Source of the DNA: Malurus cyaneus samueli
Lineage: Eukaryota; Chordata; Aves; Passeriformes; Maluridae
Reading direction: 5' to 3'
Length of the DNA: 64,000 bases
Assembly (NCBI GenBank): GCA_009741485.1
Contig: CM019237.1
Location: 43,859,724 to 43,923,723 of the forward strand
A model generated the notes under the pieces. It was given only the letters and a program-made list of their open reading frames with translations. It did not search any database and had not been told where the DNA came from. The translations under genes were made by a program, and so were the position numbers. This document shows, one piece after another, positions 25,801-56,214 of the stretch; the stretch's first letter is position 1, and each line of letters begins with the position of its first letter.

Positions 25801-27850
25801 ATGTCTATCGTACAGTGTTACTTAATGACAAGTTGCTGTAAATGCGGAAGAACATCAATGTAACATTAAGGGTGATCTGACAAGGGTTTTCTGGAAGTTC
25901 CTCAACAAGAGAGAGACCTAGAAAACAGCAACTGCTCACATCTCCCACCTACTAGTAGGGTGTTGGCTTTCTTACACAGTGTAGGATGATCACAGTTACC
26001 TTGGTAAAATCAGTCTGCCAAAGATTAAGTAGAACATGTTTTCTTTTATTATTCCTTCTGTTTGCTTGTTGGTTTTCCAAGCTCATCTACCGTGCTTTCC
26101 TTTCTCAAATTGTGAATGTATAGCTAAGACTTACATGTCCATAACTTTTTTTTCAAAATGGTTCCCTTTCCAGTCCTCATGACATAAATTAAAACCCTTC
26201 AGTGTCAGTGAGGAAGGGTGTTAGTAAAGCCATGTGCCACTTCCCACTGCACACAAGAATTTGGGAGCCCTGTAAGCAAAAAGGCTGCCACTTAGTGCTG
26301 AGAGTGAAAAAAGGCCCCCCTGGAACACCTCGATTCTCATGAGCTCTTTGAAATAACAGAGAAGAAAACTAAAAGAGGTGGCTCTGGAGAAGCAGCAGAT
26401 GCATTTATGAAGCCTAGGGATCTGGAAGATAAGCTTTCCACTCCAGAGAATGGGTAAGAGGACAGTTCCAATAGACAAGCACAAAAAGCCAGTGAGCCAA
26501 GGCTTCTCAAGGAACTTGTGGTAACGAGGGACGGAGCAGATGCTGAAGTACAAAAGCTGCACACCTTGGAGATGAGCACCTGAGAAAGCAGCCTGGCCCC
26601 CTGTCCTGCAGCAATAATCCCTCCCATTGCAGACTGTACTCCTGTGATTTCACTTGACAGCAGCCCTTTTATACCCATCTTTCTAAAATTTTTATTGCAG
26701 ATTACATCAAAACACAAGCCAAGCCCAGAACAGCAGTAGGGAAGGAGACAGGAAAAGTGAAGTCTAATCTAAATTTCGGGGTTTAGTTACCTGAAATTGT
26801 CAGTGCTGTTCTCTCCCTAAAAAAAAGGAGTTGGCTCTACAGAACTATTATGATTAATGTTACATAACAGTTTTTATTATTGAAAAGAATGTAAGTATTC
26901 CTTAATTAAACTGAACTTGATTCACATTAGAATGAATTTATTCAAATACTACTATTTCTTGAAAAGGCTTGTTTAGAACTGCAATGAAAAATGAACAGCC
27001 ATGTGATGGGGACTGCCTTTAAGCTTGTTCTGTGTCAACACAGAACTCATTTTTCCTTAAGCCTTCCAGAAGCCTTGAGCCAGCCTATGTGACCTAAGGA
27101 AGCAGTGCTGCTTGTTCCACTCTCGAAAGGAAGCAGGGGATGAACACCAGCTGTAGCTCATGATGTGTTCCAGGAAAGGTTAATTCGGCAGAAAGCCCTA
27201 ATGAGCCTTTAATTTCATATCTGTGTCTTTTCTGGAAACAGCTTTGTTGTCTGCTATGCCATGCAGTGTCTAGCAGTATTTGCAAGGGAGTAACAGTCTT
27301 TATTATTTATTTCATTATTAGCTATATTATTTTAAAGCAATTTTCTCTTTTTAGTATTGCTGGAGGATTGTTTGGTAAACCTGACTGTGGAGGATCCCTG
27401 ATGCGATGGAAGTTTGCTGGTCAAGTTGTAGACTGGCTTTGCCAGCTCCCCACCTGTAATTAGGCTGTGACCACTACCCTGGATTTTCAATGTATATCAC
27501 ACTGAAAGTGACATTCCTTTGTATTTAGACCTACAGGCTGTTGTAGCATTGTTAGAGTCTTTGGATTGTCTGGAAGAGCAGTCCATGTGCATATGTAAGG
27601 TAAGCCTTTGGAATGAACATTTTCCATGCTGCTTTACTCTCACCTGAGCTAAGACTGTACAGTTGTGCTCCACATGTTATTTGTTATTTGTTTAGACTCA
27701 CTACAAAGTCTCTACAGACAAGGAATGTTCAGTACATCCCTTTTTTTTTTTTCCACATCAACACAGTGATGGTGATAACAAAATAAAAGGGGTAGGGTGG
27801 AAAATAGAACTGACTCCAGGGACTTACCTTTACATAAACTTCTTGACAGG
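22831..27850. other. Intergenic region between EP300 and L3MBTL2
   Basis: About 5 kb without a recognisable gene. The open frames are short, lack splice logic and resemble no family I know. It holds a T/G-rich low-complexity stretch at 25,538-25,612 and otherwise unique AT-leaning sequence. Distal EP300 3'UTR isoforms or enhancers could lie here, but nothing in the sequence shows them. Confidence 0.7.
25538..25612. repeat. T/G-rich low-complexity tract
   Basis: Runs of 8 to 12 T are interspersed with GG and GTTTG, in the intergenic region. The minus-strand lysine-rich frame across it is an artefact of the composition. Confidence 0.85.
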
Positions 27851-28187
27851 CTGATAGAGCTGGGGTTGTTCAGCCTGGAGAAGAAAAGGCTCTGGAGGGA
27901 GATGGACTTTTCATACAAGCAGGTAGTGACAGGAAAAGGGGTAATAGTTTTAGACTGAAAGAGGTTAGATTTAGATTAGATACAGGAAGAAACTCTTTAC
28001 TGTGAGGGTGGTGTCACTGGCACAGGTTGCCCAGAGCAGCTGTGGATGTCCCGTCCCTGGGAGTGTTCAAGGCCAGGCTGGATGGGGCCCTGAGCAACGC
28101 CGTCTAGTGAAAGGTGACCCTGTCCACGGCAGGGGGTTTGAACTGGATGGTCTTTAAAATACCGTCTAACCCAAGCCATTCTGGGAC
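27851..28187 (+). mobile_element. CR1 LINE 3' fragment next to the L3MBTL2 promoter
   Basis: Clear avian CR1 3' end: GGGGTTGTTCAGCCTGGAGA, then TTTAGATTAGATACAGGAAG, TTTACTGTGAGGGTGGTG, GTTCAAGGCCAGGCTGGATG and finally CCAAGCCATTCTGGGA. At about 337 bases it is longer and better preserved than the copy at 5.8 kb. It ends where the CpG-rich promoter of L3MBTL2 begins and shares its orientation. Confidence 0.93.
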
Positions 28188-28189
28188 AG

Positions 28190-28450
28190 AGAGGGCTAAT
28201 TCAGAACTACAAGCAGGAGCCGCGGAGGCGGCAATAGGGCCCGGCCTCTCCGCGCTCCAGACCTGGACCGCCGCGAGGCGCCATAGCCGCGGGGAAAGAA
28301 CTACAGCTCCCGTCGCGCCCCACGAGCAGCGCGGCGGGAACAAGCTCTCCGCTGATTTGCTGTCCTTTCCGCTGCTCCCGCCAATCAGACTCACAGCTGA
28401 CAGGGGGCGCTCTCCCCGCGCATGAGGGGGCTAGCGGCATCCTGGGAGCG
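28190..28450 (+). promoter_or_regulatory. L3MBTL2: L3MBTL2 CpG-island promoter and 5'UTR
   Basis: A GC- and CpG-rich segment runs from about 28,210 through exon 1 into intron 1. Visible elements are ACTACAGCTCCC at 28300-28311 (resembles the ZNF143/Staf motif ACTACAnnTCCC), a CCAATCAG box at 28381-28388, and CTGACAGGGGGCGCT at 28397-28411 (12 of 15 to the CTCF core CCACCAGGGGGCGCT). I see no TATA box, which suits a housekeeping CpG promoter. The transcription start cannot be placed from sequence alone. An upstream ATG lies at 28422. Confidence 0.65.
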
Positions 28451-46785
<18,335 letters not shown>

Positions 46786-48172
46786 TCCTGGAGTATCCCC
46801 AAGCTGCCCACAGCAGTTTTTCCTTGTGGCTCTTTAGGGAAGGTCCTGGCAAAGCAAAGCAGAGGACCAAAAGGGCCTTCCCTTTTTAAAGCAGACCACC
46901 CTGCAGCATCACAACTCTGCTTTCCTGGTGTGCAAGAAAATTTCCCCTAGACTTGTAATATTAAGGGAAACAGCAGAAAGATTGCAGGTGTGCTGAGGAG
47001 CATGACCAGGGTGGCTACTGTGGTTGTGCATGCCTGATTTTGAAGGCACCTTTCAAAACAGACAGAGGCTGCCAGAGCACAAAAGGGCGGTTTGGGTTCT
47101 TGGCTGTGGCTGGAGATAACAAGCTGCTGTCCAATGTGATGAGTGCAGGATGTTACCAGGAAATGAGCTACCCCCGAAGGACTTTGGTGCTGTGCTCTCC
47201 AGTTTAAGCACTGCAAACCCCAAGAAAATCAGGGTAGAAAGATTGGAAAGTGATAAAGAAGCAAAAAGAGAGGATGATGCCTCCTAAAGAAGTGAAAGTT
47301 TTTTCATAGAATCATAGCCCTCCACCTTTCCCTCCTCCCCTCTCTCTTCTGAACAGCCCATAGCCATCAGAAGTCACACTGAAGTCACACAATTTGTTCC
47401 ACCAAGTTTCAGTAGTGGCAACAAGGTAATAACTTCAGCCGGGTGGTGTCCAGTCCCGCCTTTGATTCTATATCCGTGCTGCGTGCTTTGGTGTAAAGGC
47501 ATTTCGGCTGGGCTGTTGGCTACCTCAACCATGCCTTTAATTCCTTTGAGGTATGTCCTTGGTGTCTCCCTGTGGGTTTCTGTTACCTCAGGAGTCCCTG
47601 GCTCACCTCTGTGAGATTGTAAGTTTTCTTCCCTGTGTCTGACACCACTTCAAGTCACCTGCAGAGGGACCTTGCTAGCACCCTTTACACTGTATAGACA
47701 GGTGCATCCCATCCCTCCTTAACATTACAATCATTAAAGCACACCCCAGTGTCATAAAAGCCAAAACCTTCTCCATGGCACCAGCCTCAAAACCAGATGT
47801 TCATCTGCACTATATATCTGCTTCTGTCATTTCTTGCTTTTGAACCCAAAATTGCAGAGGACTTGGAGCATGGTTTGAATTTTTCATTTTTAACAGTTGT
47901 ACTGTAACTGCTCTACAGTCTTTACCCTAAAGCCCTGTGACAAACTTCAGGAAGAGGCCAAAGGCTTGTGTATTGCTTTCCAGGCCACCAAAATCCATAG
48001 TAAATCAAAACATAGCTTTATCTGCAAATTTATCTTTTAAAGCCTTTTCAGTTTAAGCAAACTTCTCTGGCCTGACCTATGGAGCCATGAGAGGGTGAGC
48101 ACATTGCTTATGATGGGATCACTGATCCCATTTCACCAGTCAGATCACTGATCAAATTCTGCAGGAAATAAA
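46786..48172 (+). other. L3MBTL2: L3MBTL2 3' untranslated region
   Basis: About 1.4 kb after the stop without protein-like frames. A weak ATTAAA lies at 47733-47738 and a canonical AATAAA at 48167-48172, so short and long forms are possible. A stray CR1-like tail word (TCATAGAATCATAG) at about 47,304-47,318 is too short to call an element. Confidence 0.6.
48167..48172 (+). terminator. L3MBTL2: Candidate L3MBTL2 polyadenylation signal
   Basis: AATAAA in GGAAATAAAAAGATTCC, 1.4 kb past the stop and followed by TGCTTATGTTTT. It is the best canonical hexamer before the convergent CHADL gene. Confidence 0.5.
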
Positions 48173-48192
48173 AAGATTCCATCTGCTTATGT

Positions 48193-48198
48193 TTTAAT
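48193..48198 (-). terminator. CHADL: Candidate CHADL polyadenylation signal (ATTAAA)
   Basis: The + strand TTTAAT gives ATTAAA on the minus strand, about 470 bases past the CHADL stop and only 21 bases from the L3MBTL2 AATAAA on the other strand. No AATAAA is seen on the minus strand between this point and the stop. Confidence 0.35.
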
Positions 48199-48663
48199 TC
48201 TGAAGAATTGCTGGGAATTAAGGCAACATTTTCAATAATTTTTAAGCTTTCTACCATAAGATTTGCAGTGCAGGACCTTACTGGTTGGTGCTGGTTGCAG
48301 GCCCACTCAGGGCCCTTCTATGGTTTTGGAAGCTGTGAAAGTCCTCTGAAAAACAAACCCAAACTTGTGGATAGCAGCTTTTTCACATGACTGGAGGAAG
48401 CCTTGAAAAGAAGAAGCAATTATTTGGCTTCATTGTTTGAATCATCAAGGAATGCTTCAGACTCCACAGAACATGCCTCTGTGTCCTGCAGAACCAACCC
48501 CTGTATCTTTGGCAAATCAGCACTGTTTTGGTGGCAGGAGGCTCTCTTTTGTACCTTGAGCAATATCCATGTCTCTATGGTGGGAACAACTAGAAAAACT
48601 GTTCTAGCCAGAATGTTGGTACAGTTGTATGTCCTGCACATGTCCTACACACCGTAAGAAATC

Positions 48664-51600
48664 CTAAGCTGTGCTCTTATTGAAGCCTCTGGCTGGATAG
48701 TTTTTGGACCTCTTGCTGGGCTTGCTTGCAGACTTAGTCGTATTAGGATTGGTTTCCCGAGCTTCACCTTGGCCCCAGGCAGGACAAGTTTGGAAAGTGG
48801 TGGAAAGCTTCACCTTCAGCCCCTGGGCTTCTGCAGGGGACCCACAGGTGGCCCCTACGCGGAGGTTGAGTTTGTTGATCCACCTGGAAACGCAGCAGAA
48901 GGCCAGGGAAAGGAATGAGACACGGTGAAAGGAAAAATCTGCCCATAAGTGAATGATTTCTTCCAAGTCAGGCCAGGTCACCTGGATGACCTCTGAATAC
49001 CTGAATATTTGCTGACCCCAGCTAGTGGCTGCTTTCCCTACATCCAGAAAGCCCAGGCAATTTCCATCCTTGCACACAGGTGTGTGCTCCAACTCGCCAC
49101 CAAAATGGCCAGTGTGCTGTGAGCTTGTGCCTCCCCACGAGAGAGTCCAAGCTGCCCTGCAGGCAGATCCCTAAGGCTGTTCCCTGCTCATGGCACTCAC
49201 CTGTGCAGTGGAAGGAGCTGGCAGTTGCAGTGGAAAGGCACATCCTGCAGGTTGAGGATCTCCAGCCCTGTGAAGTTGCTCATGTCAGGTATGTTGCTCA
49301 TTTTGTTGCTCTCTAGGTAGAGACTTCTGATCTTGGGACCAAGGCCAGTGAAGGCATGGGGGGAAATCTGCAATGGAGGGAGGGTGGATCAGGGGTGTGC
49401 TGATTGAGGCAGGGGAGCAAATCTCTGCCCCTGTATTTCTGATCATCTTAGGGGGCCTGAGAACCTGTTCTCAGCCTGGCAGCCCCACGGAAGAGCTGCT
49501 TTAAAGAGGGGGAAATTTAAGTAATGTTAATTAATTCAAGCAGTTTCAGTCATGTTTTGGAACTCAGTACACCTGTCTTCAGGCTTCTTAGAAAGAAGGT
49601 TACATACAGGAGGTCTCAGTAATCCCTGGGTGCTGTTAAAATACACAGTTTTTATGAGGGTGGTGCTAACACCACTTCGTTGAGAGGATGGAGATATTCA
49701 GGTAATAGCAATGAGGTATCTTGCAGGACAGTCTGTAATGAGAGAGAAATATGGCCAGGGCTGGGAAAGGAGGTGATCTAGGGAATGGTCTGGACCCCAC
49801 TGAAACTGGGTCTTTAAGGGCTGAAGGGAGTAAGCTGCTCCAGGGCAACTTGGAGCAAGGTTGAAGTAAGCCAATGCCACAGCTGAATCTGAAGAAATTG
49901 ACTTCCCTGCCACGCTACTGCGCATCTCCTGAAGCCTTGGGAATTTGGGCACATCTGTTTGGATGTGCCTATAGGAGTCACCAGCCCTGAGCAGTGGAAC
50001 CTGTGATACGCCCTGTGGTGCCATTGCCCCTTGGTGCCATAATACACTTACCCACTCCAGGCCCATGTTGTCCAGGTAGAGATGCTGCAGACTGGAGGCC
50101 ACCGGCAGGAAGGCACTGTCCCCCACCTGCTTGATGGGGTTTCGGGAGAGCTTCAGCTCACTCAGGGCAGGCAGGCCCCACAGGGCTGCTGTGGGCACCT
50201 CCACCAGGCGGTTTCCCTCCAGCTGCAGCTTTTCCAGCATCTTGGTGGGAGCCAAGGCAGCAGGGGCAATGTGCCTGATAGAATTCCCAGCTAGGTAGAG
50301 CCAGCGGAGCCCCCTGGCTCCGGCCAGGTCACCCTCCACAAGTTCCCCGATGGCATTGTGCTGCATGTGGAGGGAGATGAGGTTGGGCAGGAGGTGGAAG
50401 GCGTCTGCAGGCACACGGGTGAAGGTGTTGTGGTCCAGGTCGAGGTAGGCCAGCTGTGGGGCCCCCTCAAAGGCAGCGGCCGCCAGGGTGGAGAGATGGT
50501 TATCGCTGAGGTACAGGTAGACCAGGCTCTCCAGCCCCCGCAGCGCCCCAGGGTGCAGTGCCCTGATGCTGCAGCTCTGCAGGTGGAGCGACACCAGCTC
50601 CTTCAGGCTAGGGAAGGAGTCTGGTGGCACTGTCCTGAAGGTGTTTCGGCGCAGGTCAAGAAGGCGGGTGTCACCAGGGAAGTCCCAGGGGATCTCCCTT
50701 AGGTCTCTGTTCTCACAGGACCCATGATGGAAATCAGGGTAGCATATACACCCCTGAGGGCACTGCCTGTTGCCAGCTGCCCTAGGCTGCTCTGGTGGTG
50801 TGGGGCTAGGGGGAGGCCAGAGGCGACCGCATCTCATCTCAGGGGGCTTCAGAGAATCGAGGGACCGGCCACGAAGGGCAGGGGGTGCAGCACAGGCACC
50901 CTCGGCCTGTACCCGCGCTCTTGTCAGCCACTTGTGGAAGGGGCGCAGGAGGCAGGAGCAGAGCAGAGGGTTCCCATCCAGGCTGACCCTCGCCAGTCCC
51001 CCAGCCCCAGCCAGGGGTGGCAGCCCCTGCAGCTGGTTCTCGCGGAGGTCCAGCATGCGAAGCTGGGGACTGCGGGCAAAGGCGTCAGGTGCCACATCCT
51101 GGAGGGAGGCATGGTCCAGGAAGAGGTGCTTCAGTGAGGCCATGGCTAGGGCTTCCTCAGCCACATAAGTGATGGGATTGTGACCCAGGTCTAGTCGGGT
51201 AGCCCCATCCAGCCTGGCAAGGGCCTCACCAGGCAGTGCCTGCAGCTCATTGTGGTCCAGGCTCAGCCTGCGCAAGGCTGGCAGAGCAGCAAAGGCCTCG
51301 CTGCCCAGCACATGGAGGGAATTGTGGGACAGCCGGAGCCATCTAAGAACCTGCAGACCCTGAAAGACCATGTCTGGGAGGTAGACCAGAGCATTTCCCC
51401 TCAGGTCAAGGACAGTGAGGGACCCCAGATGGCTAAAAGCACCCGGCTGGATCTCCTCAATGCGGTTCCCCGCCAGAATGAGCTGCTGGAGAGAGGAGAG
51501 CCCATCCAAGGACTCCTGGTAGAGGAGGGCTATGCCGTTGGAGGCCAGGTTCAGGTAGACAAGCCTTCCCAGCCCCCGGAAAGCCCCTTCCTCCAGCCTC

Positions 51601-51951
51601 TCCACCTTGCAATGCTGCAGGTCTAAGTGTGTGAGGTAGGGGGTGGCAAGGAAGGCTCCCACTGGGATCACCATAAAACTGTTGCCCCGAAGGTCTAGTT
51701 TTTTGGTGAGCTGTCATACAAATAAAACAGTGAGTTACCCCAGGGCTGCCATACCTGTCTTCTCACCCCATCCCTCAACCTTTCTTTCCCTTGCCCACCT
51801 CTGGGACAGTGTCAGGGATGGCCATCAGGCTCCCATTGAGGCACAGGACATGGGCACGGAGGTTATCGCAGACGCAGGGTGCAGGGCAGCAGGTGGCAAC
51901 TGTCGCCCCCAGGGCTGCTGCGAGCAGGAGGAGCTCCCAGCATGACCCCAT
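48664..51951 (-). CDS. CHADL: CHADL (chondroadherin-like protein), complete coding region, 4 exons
   Basis: CHADL is a secreted class IV small leucine-rich-repeat protein of cartilage matrix that binds collagen and restrains fibril formation and chondrocyte differentiation (known for the mammalian protein). Coding exons in transcript order: 51799-51951, 50052-51710, 49201-49367, 48664-48883. Junctions are GT-AG and the frame joins to 732 residues (human about 762), stop TAG. Residues 1-23 form a signal peptide (LLLLAAALGATVATCC). Then come LRRNT 1 (CPAPCVCDN), LRR array 1, LRRCT 1 (about 298-345, CSCLLRPFHKWL), a proline-rich linker (about 350-363), LRRNT 2 (368-383, CPQGCIC), LRR array 2, LRRCT 2 (from about 645, CNCQLLPLHRW to TCPAW) and a basic tail ending NKSTA. 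The ATG at 51951 sits just before the signal peptide. An AG acceptor at 51970-51971 suggests an upstream non-coding exon. Confidence 0.95.
50052..51710 (-). other. CHADL: CHADL main exon: two leucine-rich-repeat arrays
   Basis: One 1,659-base exon encodes residues 52-604. About ten 24-residue LxxLxLxxN repeats precede the first cysteine cap, and a second set follows the second N-terminal cap. Two complete LRR units in a single protein is the hallmark that separates CHADL from chondroadherin, which has one. The strong repeat periodicity and GC content produce long false frames on the opposite strand. Confidence 0.93.
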
Positions 51952-53601
51952 GTTGGACGGCACCTGTGGCTGGAAAGAAACAGCAGTGAGGCCAGGCTCC
52001 TATGCATCCCCAGACTATTGCTTGCTTGGCACCCCATGTGCCAAGAGGGCTGCTGCTGTGACTTGGTGGGACAGGTCTCACTGTCTCATGTTCTCACACT
52101 GTGGTTTCACAAGTTATAAATGAGGAGGAGAGTGGAAGAAGGAGAGAATGAATACTTGGAATGAAAAGTGGGGGTCACAACTAGCAGGTTAATCACAGGG
52201 AACTGGCTTGAAGCAGACATCCCACACCCTCTCTTAACATATCACTAATTTTAAGATTGCCTTGGTCTGTACAAGCTATCAATATCCTTCCCACAATTGT
52301 TTTTGTAAGGCAAGCAAGTGTAGCCATCCTGGGCAAGGCTTCCTGAGCTGCCACCCTTTAAACAGCAAATGTCCTATGTCTCCACCACCCTGATCATCTG
52401 CCTCCTAGCTCTCTGCCTCCTACCCTGCACGCTCCCCGCTTCCCCACTAAGCTATTCATACCAGTGTTTGGAATAGAACTCCACTGTTTAGCTGCAGGAA
52501 GGAGAGGTTGGTTTTGGCTGAGCAGGAGTGAGCCCCTGGGGCGAAGGTACCAGAGAGAGGCCAAGGCTGAGGCAAACAGAGAAGGCAGCAGACTGCAGAT
52601 ATGACCAGTACACCCCCCTAAGCTCTCAGACAGCATCAACGGGGTCTGCAAGGCTCAAACCTGTGGAGCCATTGTAGCACACAGCCCCATGCCCATTGTA
52701 GCTCATCATCCCCTGTGGTACAGTGCCCCAACTCTGCCCTCTTGCTGTCACCACAGCTAGAGGTGGTATAGCCCACACACACTGGGCTCAGCCCCCTCCT
52801 GCACACTCACTGGCCAGTGATACCAGTGTAATGCCCCTAAACTCAGTCCCCATGCTGCTGCCACATGCCAGGCATCATCCCATCACTCCTTCCCCCACAT
52901 CTGGAGGGTTCACAAACCCGGGGCTGGGAGTACCTGGACTTCAAGACGTGGTGAAGAGAGGAAAGCAGCCCTTGCCCCGTCTAGCAGCTGCTGAGCTCCT
53001 GCACCGGTGTTTGCTCTCCTTGCAGAAGTGAGAACTGAATGGACCCCGTTGTGTTCCTTTCCCAGCAGCTCTCACCGGGCAGAGCCAGAAACGTGGGAGG
53101 AGGAAAATGACGGGGGGAGGAAGGGTAAGCCACCCCTGGAGAGAGGGCAGCAACCCAGACACTGCCTCCCCTTCAATTCACAGGGGGTGGGAGTACCAGT
53201 CTAACAAAGCCCTTGTGGGGTTTGCATTCACTCTTTCCTGGGTTCTGCCTTCCCTTTCCTGGCTGTGTTAGTCACAGGACCTACAGAGGTACAGGGGAGA
53301 AAGGTGACATCCAGCCAAAATTGCAATGGCTGTGGTAAGCCTGAGCTGAAGGAGAGGCAGCTGACCAGTAGTGCCACGTTTCAGCCCTTCACTCTCAGTT
53401 TGCTTCTTTGCTTGTTTAGAGGAGGCTGAGGTGGCAGTGCCTGTGTAACACCATTAGCTTACAGAAGGACACGGAGGCATTCCTTTTACTCCCAGATTGT
53501 TGTTTCACTCTCCCAGGGAACAGGAGAGATCTTCAGCCTGACAAAAATCTAAAAGATTTGAATATCTCCTTCCCCTTCAAGCCCTTCTGCTATTTGGAAA
53601 T

Positions 53602-53834
53602 TTCAGCTGCCAGAACCTGTATATCCCATTATGGACGCTGATTTCTTCCCAGACGTGCCAGCCATCCCTGACCTTCACCTAAGGGACAATGTGGTAGTAT
53701 GGCTCCAGCCAGACAGTTTCAGTAGTCTGGGGAACCTTGACCACTTCCACCTGAACTACAACCTCTCTGTCCTTTCACTGGCCACTGGGCATCTCAGCAG
53801 CAAGGCCATCAGCCAGCCAATATGGAATTAACCA
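53602..53834 (+). pseudogene. Leucine-rich-repeat gene relic
   Basis: The frame at 53631-53831 encodes IPDLHLRDNVVVWLQP, then DSFSSLGNLDHFHLNYN and LSVLSLATGHLSS, which follows the LxLxxN spacing of two to three LRRs. Just upstream, in a different frame, 53602-53628 reads FSCQNLYIP, like an N-terminal LRR cap, so a frameshift separates the two. No start, splice sites or C-terminal cap are visible, and it runs opposite to CHADL. It is most likely a decayed LRR gene or exon; a chance match cannot be excluded. Confidence 0.35.
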
Positions 53835-55904
53835 TTGCATCCACCATCACCCCCACCACTCTGGCCACTGTCCCACAGCCTACCCTGCTCCCCTCTGCCT
53901 GGCCCTTCCATCATCTCTCCTCGCCAGGAGCACCCACCCCTGCCCGGACAGTAACACCCTCCTGGCAGTGGCCTGGGCTCTGCTGGAGAACCATGGAGAG
54001 GGCAAGGTGTAATACCAGGCTGGAAATAGCACATATGGCCCTTCCCCAGCCTCACACCCCCAAGCTTTTATTCTGTTCATTTACCCAGCAATGATCTCAT
54101 CAGCTTCTAGTGAGGCTGAAGGGAGACAGCTGGTGTTTGTTCTCCCTAATGGAGCATGGGGACATGAAGGCAGCACACCTGAACTTCCACTTGTTGGGGG
54201 TCTAACCCACATCTGCCCAAACAGATACTATTGGTTTCCATTTATCTAACCTGTGCCGGCAAGGAGCTGGTTCCCATTACTGCCATTACACTGCAGACAA
54301 GCCCAGAACTGCTCCATGCAGAGCTCTGCAGCACTTCTGCCTTGCTGGGCTGAGGAAGTTCAAACCAGAAATACGTGACAACAGCAATGCTTTTGGGGTG
54401 AAACGGCTGCACAAGATAGGCTGCAGCAGCATTGGAATAACCCCACCTTTCTTCAGGGCATTGCTGGGAAATTTCTGGGAGCAATTTCTAATAGAAACCA
54501 GAGTTAGCAATTCTCAGTCTCTTTTTTTTTTTCCTAATCCAGAAGCATAAATGCAATTTTAAGGGACTTCTGCATCCATGTCCTATCTAGAAGCAAATCA
54601 GTCTTCTGCAGAGACAATTACTTCTAGCCTCATTACCCTCTTTTTTCTACAGACATCTCCTCTTGACACTAAATACCAGGTGAAAATCATGTTTCTAAAT
54701 ACTATTTTTTGAAAAAACCTACAGGATCAACCCTTCACACTTGCCTGCTGCTATGGCTTCACTATTCAAAGTCTGTTGCACAGATTCCCCCCACAATCTG
54801 GCCCACAGGTCCTTCTGCTAGCAGCATATCCCTCTGGCCTTCCCAGGCTCCTTGTACCCACATGATCTGTGGGACCCACTGCAGATGGGCTCCTGTTGAG
54901 GTTGACCCCTTGGCTTGGTCTCTGCCTCATGTTCCTCTTCTCCATGAACCTTCACCACAGTGGAGAGACACAAAGGGCAGCAAGAGAACCAGAAGTTTCA
55001 AAGAAAGCTCCATGAGGTTCAAGCCTTACAGAAAGGTTTTTTGTGTTTCAGTTTTGCCCTTTAGCTCACAGAGAAACTGATCAAGGACAGGATGAGGTGA
55101 AGAAAGCAAGCCTCTGATCTTACCAGTTTGGACACAGGAGTTCAGCTTCAGTCTAGGAAACTAGCATAAAATGCATTTTGCTCTTGACCTTGGGGCAGCC
55201 TCTTTTTAATGAGGGGACACTGCCAGCACTTTACCACCAGAATGATGAGACGCTGCTTTCCTGAGTCTGCTGGATCACAGCCACACCAAATTTGCCCCAC
55301 CCACCCATTTCACCAGAACAGGCTTACATGCTGGAAGAATTTAAGCAGAGTGCACACAAGTAGGTCTGCCACATACCACACATTCTAGTGTCTCATGCTT
55401 TTTTTGTGTCCCTGCTGCTTGCACAGCCTGTCAGTTCACACCAGCTTTTCCTGCATCCAAGCCGAGCATGTGCCAGCTGTGGCACACGTTGCCTCTCACA
55501 AGAAAGCCAACTTCATCTCCTTGCCCTACTCCCAGCACTATGTATCCTGCATGTCAATGGTAAGGGAGGATGAACAGTTGCCAGCTGAAACAGAGAGAAG
55601 GAATAACTCTGTGCTGCCTGAAGAGATGTGTTGATTTGCAGAGGCTTGAAAGAAGGAGCAGGACCAGCCTCTGATACTTACTGTGTGCTCAAGGGTGCTA
55701 CAAGCAAGTGCCACAAACTCATATGGGCACATGGACAATCTTCAGACAGATTTAGGGGCATCTGCTGCTACCTGCTGAGTGCAAGAGAAAAGCACAGCCT
55801 TCTCTCTCCATATTTTTACACATGCTTGGCTTTCAAATGTGAACAGTGCACAAAGGCCCAGTGTTTTGTCAAAGGGAAGAGAAAGGGAACACATTCCACA
55901 GGGA

Positions 55905-55910
55905 TTTAAT
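55905..55910 (-). terminator. RANGAP1: Candidate RANGAP1 polyadenylation signal (ATTAAA)
   Basis: TTTAAT on the + strand gives ATTAAA on the minus strand, about 760 bases past the RANGAP1 stop, a plausible 3'UTR length. No AATAAA is seen on the minus strand closer to the stop. Confidence 0.3.
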
Positions 55911-56214
55911 GGATTGTATTAATTTTCAAATCATGCCTATTTAATTAGGATGAGAAGGAAAAGGGCAGGAATAATGAACAAAACAAACAATGGCAAAAAA
56001 ATTTACAATAAAATATGCTTGCTTCCTTAAGCAATGGCCACCAGGATCAGCCAAACCACAGAGATATTCCAAGCCACAGCAAAAGGGGAAGAGTATATTA
56101 AAACTAAAATCAGCCACACGCTGCCTTTGACAATGGACTTGAAAGAAGAATCAAAGGGGTCACACCTCACCCCTCTGACCCATGAGCAGCACCCCAGTGG
56201 TGCAGGAAAGCACG

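Noticed and set aside
50358..51626. Several 110-137 codon + strand frames opposite the CHADL main exon
   Set aside because: They mirror the periodic, GC-rich LRR coding sequence and show LRR-antisense periodicity, not independent protein character.
51952..51963. CHADL starting four codons upstream of the ATG at 51951
   Set aside because: The upstream frame begins with GTG, not ATG, and an AG acceptor at 51970-51971 suggests these bases are 5'UTR. The ATG at 51951 directly precedes the signal peptide.
54709..55080. 123-codon + strand frame between CHADL and RANGAP1
   Set aside because: No recognisable domain, no splice logic, unremarkable composition and no neighbouring promoter; length alone is not enough.
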